5,411 bases of DNA from JAJNBK01 sp035642715 (lineage in GTDB: Archaea > Thermoproteota > Nitrososphaeria > Nitrososphaerales > Nitrososphaeraceae): NCBI GenBank assembly GCA_035642715.1, contig DASQRW010000106.1, forward strand, positions 1 to 5,411, given 5' to 3'. The notes under the pieces were generated by a model, which saw nothing but the letters and a program-made list of their open reading frames with translations, did no database searches and was not told where the DNA came from. Positions 1-5,411 of the stretch are shown piece by piece (position 1 is the stretch's first letter; each line of letters opens with the position of its first letter). Made by a program: the position numbers and the translations under genes.

Positions 1-1
1 T

Positions 2-352
2 CTCTTTATCTATGCCGGCAATGTTAATGAAGTCTGGGCTAAAATATTACTTGCAGATTACTTTATCTTGGCCATGGGAATAGCGTTTATCGTCCTTGGG
101 GTATATTCAATACGCAAACATAGAACAAGCCGTGTCAAGGAATTTAATATCAATACGTTATCTATGAGAAATCAAAGACAATTTAATATCAATACGTTAT
201 TTATGAGAAATCAAAGACGAATTGGTGAAGCTATTATGATCGCAAGTGGCTTAGGCTTGGCTCTCGGTGCGTCTATGTTAGGAATCAATTTTTTAGCATA
301 TGGAGGCTTGGCTATCAGCGGTTTAGGAATAGTTTCTGCCCTTTGGCGCTAG
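2..352 (+). CDS. Partial three-helix membrane protein of unknown function (C-terminal part)
   Basis: The frame is open from the first bases of the window to a TAG at 350-352. A TTG at 68 could serve as a start, but the 22 codons before it are also open and protein-like (they include the stretch YAGNVNEVWAKILLADYF), so the gene probably begins outside the window. The visible 116 residues hold three likely membrane spans: about residues 13-36 (ending in VLGVYSI), about 77-97 (IGEAIMIASGLGLALG), and a Gly/Ala-rich span at the very C-terminus ending SALWR. Spans 1 and 2 are joined by a basic loop starting RKHRTSRVK, which carries an in-frame 13-residue tandem duplication. No catalytic or metal-binding motif is visible and I do not recognise the family. 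The protein should sit in the cytoplasmic membrane. A T-rich tract follows the stop directly. Confidence 0.7.
   Translation, partial: LFIYAGNVNEVWAKILLADYFILAMGIAFIVLGVYSIRKHRTSRVKEFNINTLSMRNQRQFNINTLFMRNQRRIGEAIMIASGLGLALGASMLGINFLAYGGLAISGLGIVSALWR
141..218 (+). repeat. 39-bp tandem duplication inside the membrane-protein gene
   Basis: Units 141-179 and 180-218 are directly adjacent and match at 38 of 39 positions. The one difference is C at 162 against T at 201. The unit is a multiple of three, so it duplicates 13 residues: FNINTLSMRNQRQ is followed by FNINTLFMRNQRR. The substitution changes Ser to Phe. The high identity, including third codon positions, points to a recent event. Confidence 0.95.
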
Positions 353-369
353 GTTTTTCTATGCTTTTA
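353..369 (+). terminator. Possible T-rich archaeal terminator
   Basis: A T-rich tract (GTTTTTCTATGCTTTTAT) begins immediately after the TAG of the left-edge gene. Archaeal RNA polymerase commonly terminates at oligo-T tracts on the coding strand. No hairpin is visible. The assignment rests only on position and composition. Confidence 0.3.
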
Positions 370-399
370 TGTGAGAATTGAAGATTCTAATGGAATATC

Positions 400-674
400 A
401 TGAATGAGAAGGGCGGTAAAAACAATGCTAAAGAAAATCAAATATCATCGGTATTTATCTTGCTTTTATTATGATGTTTGTACTTTTGGTACTATTTCGC
501 TTTCTGTCTTATGGTCCTCTGTTTAGAATCTTATTTGAAAAATGCTAATAAATTAATTCGAGGCTTTTTTTAGCGATTAAAAACATAAAAACATTAGGGA
601 GTGACATGGAAAATACATCAATACTGTGGTTGGAGATTGACTTCAAGGTTTTGCCAAGTTCAATTGTTCTGTAA
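400..674 (+). pseudogene. Possible remnant of a small membrane-anchored protein
   Basis: An ATG at 400 opens a polar N-terminus (MNEKGGKNNAKENQISS) that turns hydrophobic and stops at a TGA at 472-474. One frame over, 432-545 continues as a strong hydrophobic helix (IMMFVLLVLFRFLSYG) followed by PLFRILFEKC and two TAA codons at 546-551. The same second frame is open again from 552 to 671, with an ATG at 606, and contains LEIDFKVLPSS. Joined, this would be one N-terminal membrane anchor followed by an extracytoplasmic beta-strand-like piece, broken by one frameshift and stops. The layout (anchor, P-L-aromatic-R near a Cys, then a short linker and strand) loosely recalls the Cox11/CtaG copper chaperone. 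That is only a guess and no copper-binding CFCF motif is found downstream. Chance open frames in AT-rich DNA remain a real alternative. Confidence 0.2.
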
Positions 675-1108
675 TAAAACTTCCATTATTAGCTAATATT
701 TATTTTATAGAGAGAGAACAAGAGCGGTTTTTATTTGGGATTTTCCCATTATAGTCTAACCAGAGACAGAACGTCGACATTAGAATACCTAGGATCATTT
801 GTGCAGATAACAAGTTAATTATTTGGAATCACAACGTACTTTATGGAATCAGAATAGAAAAAATAGATTCAAATTACAAAGGATACCTAAAGACCTCGGC
901 ATAATATAACCGCGCCAGATCTTAATGCAATTTTTATATAGTCATGATTCAAGCATAAGGAAATAGGAAAGGAGAATTATAATCCTGCTCAGAGTATAAA
1001 CATTGGTGCTACTATGTATCTCTTATTTTTTGATATGATAAAAGAGGCAATAGGAAACAGCGTATAAAAGTCCCTTTGTAAATGGAAGAGCACATAAAGC
1101 AAATGTGG

Positions 1109-2428
1109 TCAAATTGATATGCTGAACTTTCTTCCACTTATTATCATAAGACGCTCTTCTGCTTTCTTTGTCAATTCTTCTAATTCACGGTCCTTTTCAT
1201 TTATTTCTTTTGTTAATTGTTCCAACACTCTTCTATTATTTTGAATTGACTCGTTATAATTATTAATTTTTTCCCTTATTTCCTGAGAAGTTGCGACAAG
1301 TGAGTTTGCCTTTTTCTTATTTAATGACTCCAACCTTAACTTTCTTTTCTTGGCTATTTCTTGAAACTCTGGCAGTGACTTTAAGATATGACCACAATAT
1401 TGTATGACTTTGTCAGAATCCTTTAGTGTAATGTCATACAACTCTACTGATCTGCGAATTTCGGAAAGTAGTTTTATATATGGAGAGAGACCCTCTACAT
1501 CTTCAAAAATCTTCCATGGCATTTCAGACAAAACATGAAGCCTCCTATACGTCTCCTTGGTCACTCCATAAGAATATTTGGTAATTGCTCGGGATAAATG
1601 ACCAAAAAGATCTAGTAATTGTTTATTAAATTCTTCTTCTTCTATTTTTACTTTATCTATTTGACTCAAAGTATGAACAGAATCTCTAAATTCAATCGAA
1701 TCTTCCAAATTCTTTAGTGTATTCTCTAATTCTCTAAGATCATATTCTAATTTTTCAATGGCACTCTTGGTATTTTCAACTTCTATCTTGTTTGATTTCA
1801 AAGAACTTGTCTTTTGAGAAATTGTATTAAGTATATTATTACATTCTCTGATTACTGTTGCTTCTTGTTCAAAATCTGTAATAAAAGATTTTGTGTCTTG
1901 TAGCAATGATGAAAGTCGCTCAAATTCGTCTTTTAGCTTTCCAGCATATTTCTTCATAAATACATTTAAAACCTTACTGTGAGAACCACTGACTTCACTA
2001 AAACGATTCATAATTGACTCTAATCTTTCTTTGAATCTTTTTGCATCGTAGGCAGAATATGGGGATGGCAGGTCTGAAGATACTTCTCTTTCTAGAGAGG
2101 TCACCACTGTTGCTTTTGAATTTTCAACAACTGATTTGAACTTGTGCTCATCTAGTTTAATTTTATCTTTTTTGAGTTCATCAGCTACTTTTTGTATTGA
2201 CCTTAGCGTTCTTGTAACATCTTCCCTGATAGGAGATAGATTATTTGATAAAACGCGGACGTTTTCTGACTCAATCTTTGCTAATTCCGCTAAAGCATCC
2301 AAAACAGTTATGCTAGTAGCATTTGGCACTCGATTACTATTAGTAGAAGGCCTTATTTTAGGGAGATTATCTTTCTTCTTGAAGAATCCAAAGGGAGGAG
2401 ACAATTTGCATATATTTAATCTAGCCAT
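1109..2428 (-). CDS. Coiled-coil protein of unknown function, 439 residues
   Basis: The gene reads on the minus strand from ATG at 2428-2426 to TGA at 1111-1109. A TTG lies one codon upstream (2431-2429), but ATG is the better start and sits at a good distance from a TATA-like element. The protein is rich in Lys, Glu, Leu and Ser, with no signal peptide or membrane span, so it is likely cytoplasmic. After a basic N-terminus (PPFGFFKKKDN, residues 11-21) come helical stretches at about 40-110 and 125-190, a coiled coil at about 200-250 (LEYDLRELENTLKNLEDS), a probably globular part at about 265-350 with aromatic and Trp residues (EMPWKIFEDVEGLSPYIKLL), and a second coiled coil at about 355-428 (EINEKDRELEELTKKAEERL). 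No Walker A or B motif is present, so it is not a complete SMC/SbcC/Rad50 ATPase, although automated annotation might call it SbcC-like. A scaffold or partner role is possible but unproven. No neighbour shares its operon. Confidence 0.9.
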   Translation of the reverse strand: MARLNICKLSPPFGFFKKKDNLPKIRPSTNSNRVPNATSITVLDALAELAKIESENVRVLSNNLSPIREDVTRTLRSIQKVADELKKDKIKLDEHKFKSVVENSKATVVTSLEREVSSDLPSPYSAYDAKRFKERLESIMNRFSEVSGSHSKVLNVFMKKYAGKLKDEFERLSSLLQDTKSFITDFEQEATVIRECNNILNTISQKTSSLKSNKIEVENTKSAIEKLEYDLRELENTLKNLEDSIEFRDSVHTLSQIDKVKIEEEEFNKQLLDLFGHLSRAITKYSYGVTKETYRRLHVLSEMPWKIFEDVEGLSPYIKLLSEIRRSVELYDITLKDSDKVIQYCGHILKSLPEFQEIAKKRKLRLESLNKKKANSLVATSQEIREKINNYNESIQNNRRVLEQLTKEINEKDRELEELTKKAEERLMIISGRKFSISI

Positions 2429-2448
2429 CAAAAATATTTTGCGATGAA

Positions 2449-2455
2449 CATATAC
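2449..2455 (-). promoter_or_regulatory. TATA-like element ahead of the coiled-coil gene
   Basis: Read on the minus strand, GTATATG is centred about 24 bases upstream of the ATG at 2428. No Shine-Dalgarno sequence lies between them; the gap is mostly A and T. In archaea a TATA box normally sits about 26 bases before the transcription start, so this spacing implies a leaderless transcript starting at or next to the ATG. That is common in Nitrososphaeria. Short AT-rich words are frequent here, so the call is tentative. Confidence 0.3.
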
Positions 2456-2846
2456 GGCTAACCACCCTATTTCATAATATACGCGAAGTAAATAAGAACT
2501 GAGAATCAGTGCAAAGTCTGCTTTCTATAATACCTGTTAACAATTGGCTAAATAATATTCTACACCTAATTATACGCCAATTTTACCAAAATATTACAAG
2601 GATTGAAAGGCTCAATGTTGTAAATAGAGGTAAGATAAGTCTCACCAATTAACTGCTTCACCGTAACATGCTTACTTTATTATCGCATTATCAGGCTAGA
2701 TATTTTCGAAGATTTAAAAGAAATTAATCTCTAACTGAATTAGATGAATTCTAATATACACAGACATTAGACATATCTCTCGATTTCAAGATATCGTACA
2801 ACTTTATTAACGATCGTGTTTGCATGAGACGGAGTTAATTATCTGA

Positions 2847-3381
2847 TACATTAACTTATCCAATAGTAATGACAGATTTCTCTACACGGAGTACAATGGT
2901 GATAGGAACATATCAAAAAAGATTTTCGAAGAATATAAAAGGATAATACTACTGAAATGCAAAAATGTGTTCGTAAGTTTAAAGGTGTCAGTATTAAAAA
3001 TAAGAAGCAATATTAGAATTGTAATATATTAGAAAATATTCGCCCGTTGATTTGACACTCTGGTCAACCTATTCAAGAAATCTCGTCGTTATGTCGAACG
3101 CAATGTACACAAGTGAGAACTATGAGCCCACCCTCTCGACTGTTCTTGCTGAACGAAACTATAAAATTATTGTATATCTCGAGTCAGGTCTGTCTAGATA
3201 ACGATGGCAACAATGAGCTTTCTTGAACTATCCTAGATTATGCTTATTGTTTTTTGATTCGAGGATTAATAAAGCTGTGATCAGTTTTGTTGGTAACTTA
3301 TTAATAAATCATTTCTTCAATAACAAAGTGAAACGTAATTTGGAAGCGAGAGTCATTGTAGCAAATATTCTTAGGTTATGA
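2847..3381 (+). pseudogene. Possible decayed gene, family not recognised
   Basis: Frame 0 is open from 2847 to 3029 but has no ATG at its head (pieces such as EYNGDRNISKKIFEEYKR). Overlapping it by a few bases, the next frame is open from 3025 to 3198 (including MSNAMYTSENYEPTL from an ATG at 3091 and VLAERNYKIIVYLESGLSR). After a TAA at 3199-3201 and a TGA at 3214-3216 it is open again from 3217 to 3378 (including NNKVKRNLEARVIVANILRL) and ends at TGA 3379-3381. One frameshift and two clustered stops would therefore turn about 530 bases into a single reading frame. I cannot match any part to a family. AT-rich DNA should have more stops than this, but several places were searched, so chance is not excluded. 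Confidence 0.2.
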
Positions 3382-3402
3382 TGAGTTATTGTTATCATTC
3401 AT

Positions 3403-3576
3403 ATGGCAAGAGCATTAAATATTATGGATATAATAGTAATCGCAGTACTAGTAATAATAGCAGCACTAATAATTTATCTTCTACGACCATTGATTATTGC
3501 AATTGTAATAATAGCTGCAGGTTACTTTATTTACAGATGGTATACAAAAAGAAAGCTTTTTAGATCAACCTATTAA
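3403..3576 (+). CDS. Small hydrophobic two-helix membrane protein, 57 residues
   Basis: ATG at 3403 opens a 57-residue frame ending in TAA at 3574-3576. An internal ATG at 3424 gives a 50-residue form. The sequence starts MARALNIMD, then two dense hydrophobic stretches follow: about residues 9-27 (IIVIAVLVIIAALIIYLL) and about 30-45 (LIIAIVIIAAGYFIYRW), separated by Arg-Pro. The tail TKRKLFRSTY is basic and would sit on the cytoplasmic side, making a helical hairpin in the membrane. Function is unknown, and proteins this short cannot be assigned by motif. A different frame over the same DNA (3378-3563) is longer but reads as Asn/Ser/Tyr-rich low complexity, which is what ATA/GTA/GCA-rich membrane codons give when shifted, so I prefer this frame. 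No Shine-Dalgarno sequence or clear TATA box decides the start. Confidence 0.5.
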   Translation: MARALNIMDIIVIAVLVIIAALIIYLLRPLIIAIVIIAAGYFIYRWYTKRKLFRSTY

Positions 3577-3792
3577 TGATACAAAAACGTACAACATAAT
3601 TCTTCTACTTGAATAAACCTATATGTCTTTTTAACTCCTAAAGCTTTATAGATTAGATGTACTTGTTGGTGATGGTCGAAGAAACTTAGTTAACAATACA
3701 CAGATACCAATGCTGATCAATAACAATAATACTATTAAAAAGAAAATATATGTCAAGACCTTATTATTAGAGGTTATTTAAATTACTTCTTG

Positions 3793-4498
3793 ATGCAGTT
3801 AAACCTAGTAAGTTTATCTATAGTTACTGTGTCTCTGATAACAATAAATGTGGTCTTTTTTGCAGCTGGTGTATTTTCAAATTCACAAGAATAAGTAATA
3901 CTTGTGTATGGTTTTATTCCGAATCATCTACTTTACAACGATCCGGATGCTGCAAATGCTATTGGCTTTGATGAGCAGAGATCATTACCTTTTTTCTCTT
4001 CTAGATTTTCATTGGAAACTTTAGCAAGATTATTTTCTTCGATGTTTATCCATGCTGGAGTTTTTCATCTTTCATGGAATCTCTGCGCTACTCTATCTTG
4101 GTGGCTTCGCAGAAAGATCTATAGGCATCTCTAGATATATTTTTGTTTACTTGATATCAGGAATTGCAGGTGCCCTGCTGCCTGGAATAGTGGCCTCTTA
4201 TATATTAGGAAATGGCGACATTGTTCTAATAGGTGCATCTGGTGCCATCTATGGCGTATAAGGAATAGCGGATGCTGCCGGAAATGCCAAGGCCTATTAT
4301 TGGTTGATGTTACAAGTTGTATTTCCAATAATTGGTGCTTTTACTTCAATCCCAACAGCATTTACTGCTCATGTCGGCGGTTTTGTTGCGGGATTTCTTC
4401 TTGCTAAAGTGCTGATGGATATGGAACATAAAAAAGAGCACAGTATCGGAAACATGCTGAAGAAAATGGTAGACTTTGGAGAACATAAAGAACAATAA
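3793..4498 (+). pseudogene. Broken rhomboid-family intramembrane serine protease
   Basis: Rhomboids cleave membrane proteins within the bilayer using a Ser-His dyad. From ATG 3793 the frame gives a first membrane span (LVSLSIVTVSLITINVVFF) and is stopped by TAA at 3892-3894. It then continues in frame through VYGFIPNHLL to HAGVFHLSWN (the family's HxxxxHxxxN motif, Asn codon 4078-4080). Here the reading shifts by one, near 4081-4084, into ALLYLGGFAERSIG, a further span, and the catalytic GASGAIYGV (Ser codon 4238-4240). A second TAA follows at 4259-4261, and the same frame then runs through AHVGGFVAGF (catalytic His codon 4370-4372) to TAA 4496-4498. Repaired, the product would be about 235 residues, normal for the family. 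Losing two bases at the shift restores the usual Asn-to-Gly spacing. Three lesions with intact motifs indicate a recently inactivated gene rather than a programmed shift, though poor sequence quality is possible. Confidence 0.88.
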
Positions 4499-4725
4499 TA
4501 AAATCTAGAATCAGTATTTTATAATAATTCTAAGCGGAATAATGTGATGATCTAAAATGGATAGATAGCAATCTGCAACACTGATTATTAATGTGGTTAG
4601 AAGAGAATAGAAACTTTTAAAATATATTTACAATAAAATAATAAGCTCAATACCTTCCTCTCTTAGACCTAAAAGAGAATGAATTGCTATATTGGTAGAG
4701 AATAAAATTACTTATACAGGATCAT

Positions 4726-4749
4726 TGGGCTTTATATTATAATAGCCCA
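4726..4749. repeat. Inverted repeat able to form a long hairpin
   Basis: TGGGCT (4726-4731) pairs with AGCCCA (4744-4749). Between them TTATA (4732-4736) pairs with TATAA (4738-4742), leaving one central base and a single bulged T at 4743. This gives about 11 base pairs with a G+C-rich foot in otherwise AT-rich DNA. It lies more than 220 bases after the rhomboid remnant and about 260 before the next gene, so it is not placed as an ordinary terminator for either. Confidence 0.6.
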
Positions 4750-4756
4750 CGGAAAC

Positions 4757-4779
4757 TGAATATTTAATCTCTATATTCA
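4757..4779. repeat. Short inverted repeat next to the larger hairpin
   Basis: TGAATAT (4757-4763) and ATATTCA (4773-4779) are perfect 7-base inverted copies around a 9-base spacer. The repeat starts eight bases after the larger hairpin. On its own it could arise by chance in AT-rich DNA; it is notable mainly because the two structures sit together. Confidence 0.4.
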
Positions 4780-5008
4780 ATTTAAGATTCATAGGGAATT
4801 ATCATTTGCAGTTTATCACACTTGCTTATTCACCTGTTATTCTACATAATTCTTATATAAAATAGATAAACAGAAAACGAAAATTAGATTAAAATGAAGA
4901 TGTATAATGAAATTAATAATATATTGAGAAGGAATGAAGGTCATTCTATAAATTGATGTATATGTAAACCCTAAATAGCCTATCATCTTTTTAGTATCTG
5001 ATATTTAA

Positions 5009-5101
5009 ATGAAAAGCGAAAAAAATATTGCAATTGTGACGGCAATTGTTATATTATTCTTAGCAACAGCTTTAGGCGGTTTTTTACCTATTTCTTATGC
5101 T
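5009..5101 (+). other. Signal peptide of the repeat protein
   Basis: Codons 1-31 encode a charged start, about 20 uninterrupted hydrophobic residues, and a Ser-Tyr-Ala ending just before Gln-Val-Glu, which fits the small-x-Ala rule of type I signal peptidase. No lipobox Cys is present, so the protein is not an obvious lipoprotein. Confidence 0.75.
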
Positions 5102-5411
5102 CAAGTTGAGCAGGAAATAGACCAAGCAGCAGAACAAGAAGCTACAAATGCTACTGATACTGAGCAGGAAATAGACCAAGCAGCAGAACAAGAAGCTACT
5201 GACGTTGAAGGAAGTACTGAGCAGGAAATAGACCAAGCAGCAGAACAAGAAGCTACTGACGTTGAAGGAAGTACTGAGCAGCAGGTAGTCGAAGCAGCAG
5301 AACAAGAAGCTACTGATGTTGAAGGAAGTACTGAGCAGGAAATAGACCAAGCAGCAGAACAAGAAGCTACTGACGTTGAAGGAAGTACTGAGCAGCAGGT
5401 AGTCGAAGCAG
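5009..5411 (+). CDS. Secreted, highly acidic tandem-repeat protein (N-terminal part)
   Basis: ATG at 5009 opens a frame with no stop to the window edge (134 full codons). Residues 1-31 form a typical signal peptide: a basic start MKSEKN, a hydrophobic core (IAIVTAIVILFLATALGGF), and a likely signal-peptidase site after SYA, so the product is exported. The rest visible here is repeats of 19 residues, TEQEIDQAAEQEATDVEGS or the variant beginning TEQQVVEAAEQ, with a shorter first copy. The repeats contain Glu, Gln, Asp, Ala and Thr but no Lys, Arg or Cys, so the mature protein is strongly negative. They could be helical or disordered. An extracellular or surface role (cell-wall associated, cation binding, adhesion) is only inference. 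No Shine-Dalgarno sequence precedes the ATG, which fits leaderless archaeal expression; AT-rich words at 4971-4978 and 4987-4996 might be its TATA box but neither is well spaced. Confidence 0.85.
   Translation, partial: MKSEKNIAIVTAIVILFLATALGGFLPISYAQVEQEIDQAAEQEATNATDTEQEIDQAAEQEATDVEGSTEQEIDQAAEQEATDVEGSTEQQVVEAAEQEATDVEGSTEQEIDQAAEQEATDVEGSTEQQVVEA
5105..5411 (+). repeat. 57-bp in-frame tandem repeats, two alternating versions
   Basis: Units are 5105-5158 (degenerate, 54 bp), 5159-5215, 5216-5272, 5273-5329, 5330-5386 and 5387-5411 (cut by the window edge). Units 2, 3 and 5 are identical base for base (type A). Units 4 and 6 (type B) replace EIDQ by QVVE at the start, and unit 4 also has GAT for GAC later on. 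The order after the first copy is A-A-B-A-B. Identity at silent positions shows recent duplication. Confidence 0.95.

Larger units (their letters stand above)
353..1108. other. Intergenic stretch of about 750 bases without an intact gene
   Basis: I read all frames on both strands and found no credible intact gene. Stop codons are dense. No tRNA T-loop signature, long inverted repeat or transposase fragment is visible. The part at 400-674 may hold decayed coding sequence and is listed separately. A TATA-like run (TTTTTATATAG, 931-941) lies in the middle but has no gene at a fitting distance on the plus strand. The rest shows nothing I can name. Confidence 0.6.
2429..3402. other. Gene-free interval of about 970 bases
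   Basis: A frame-by-frame check for stops on the minus strand found no open stretch beyond about 160 bases. On the plus strand no frame combines a start codon with more than about 40 codons. There is no tRNA-like T-loop, CRISPR-like spacing, transposase motif or long repeat. The only structure worth noting is the nearly open reading at 2847-3381, listed separately. The first few tens of bases are the promoter region of the minus-strand coiled-coil gene. Confidence 0.6.
4499..5008. other. Intergenic region of about 510 bases with hairpins
   Basis: No frame on either strand carries a convincing gene; the longest ATG-led piece seen is 20 codons at 4894-4956. The region is very AT-rich. It holds two inverted repeats (4726-4749 and 4757-4779), listed separately, and the promoter of the secreted repeat protein must lie near its right end. 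No tRNA or mobile-element signature is visible. Confidence 0.6.

Noticed and set aside
2136..2447. 103-codon plus-strand open frame
   Set aside because: It lies antisense over the N-terminal half of the intact 439-residue coiled-coil gene and reads as Ser/Leu-rich filler typical of a shadow frame.
2701..2935. ATTTTCGAAGA occurring twice (near 2702 and 2921)
   Set aside because: An 11-base match around the palindrome TTCGAA is expected by chance in several kilobases of AT-rich DNA.
3378..3563. 61-codon Asn/Ser/Tyr-rich open frame
   Set aside because: It is low-complexity and overlaps a much more protein-like hydrophobic frame (3403-3576) that explains its composition.
4131..4328. 65-codon minus-strand open frame
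   Set aside because: It is antisense to the rhomboid remnant, whose family motifs account for this DNA.
4894..4956. 20-codon ATG-led frame before the secreted protein gene
   Set aside because: It is too short and of no distinctive composition; such frames occur by chance here.
5084..5362. 92-codon minus-strand frame rich in Cys, Phe and Leu with repeats
   Set aside because: Its repeats are the reverse complement of the 57-bp units in the plus-strand secreted protein, which has a signal peptide and a sensible start.
5105..5411. Array considered as a CRISPR because of regular spacing
   Set aside because: The units are contiguous, in frame and without unique spacers; they encode protein repeats behind a signal peptide.

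Overview
The window looks archaeal and fits an ammonia-oxidising Nitrososphaeria (Thaumarchaeota) chromosome, possibly of the Nitrososphaera/Nitrosocosmicus type. This is inference from several traits: the DNA is AT-rich (about one third G+C by eye), the starts lack Shine-Dalgarno sequences in a way that suggests leaderless transcripts, gene density is very low, and the proteins are small membrane or secreted types. No marker gene fixes the taxon. Less than half of the window is intact coding sequence.

Layout, left to right. (1) 2-352, +: the C-terminal part of an unrecognised three-helix membrane protein, open through the left edge, carrying a near-perfect in-frame 39-bp tandem duplication. 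(2) 353-1108: non-coding or decayed DNA, including a possible remnant of a small membrane-anchored protein at 400-674. (3) 1109-2428, -: a lone 439-residue coiled-coil protein of unknown function, the only full-length intact gene of normal size here. (4) 2429-3402: a long interval without a gene, with a stretch at 2847-3381 that reads almost open across frames and may be a decayed gene. (5) 3403-3576, +: a 57-residue hydrophobic protein with two membrane spans, hidden under a misleading Asn/Ser-rich frame. (6) 3793-4498, +: a rhomboid-family intramembrane protease broken by two in-frame TAA codons and one frameshift, although every active-site motif is still legible. (7) 4499-5008: non-coding, with two AT-rich hairpins. 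(8) 5009 to the right edge, +: the start of a secreted, very acidic protein made of 19-residue repeats that alternate between two versions.

The genes do not form an operon. They are far apart, on both strands, and share no visible pathway. The common theme is the cell envelope (three membrane or secreted products plus a dead membrane protease), together with two young tandem duplications and several signs of gene decay. That is typical of a low-constraint, rearranging stretch. I see no CRISPR array, tRNA, rRNA, insertion sequence, attachment site or recognisable defence system.
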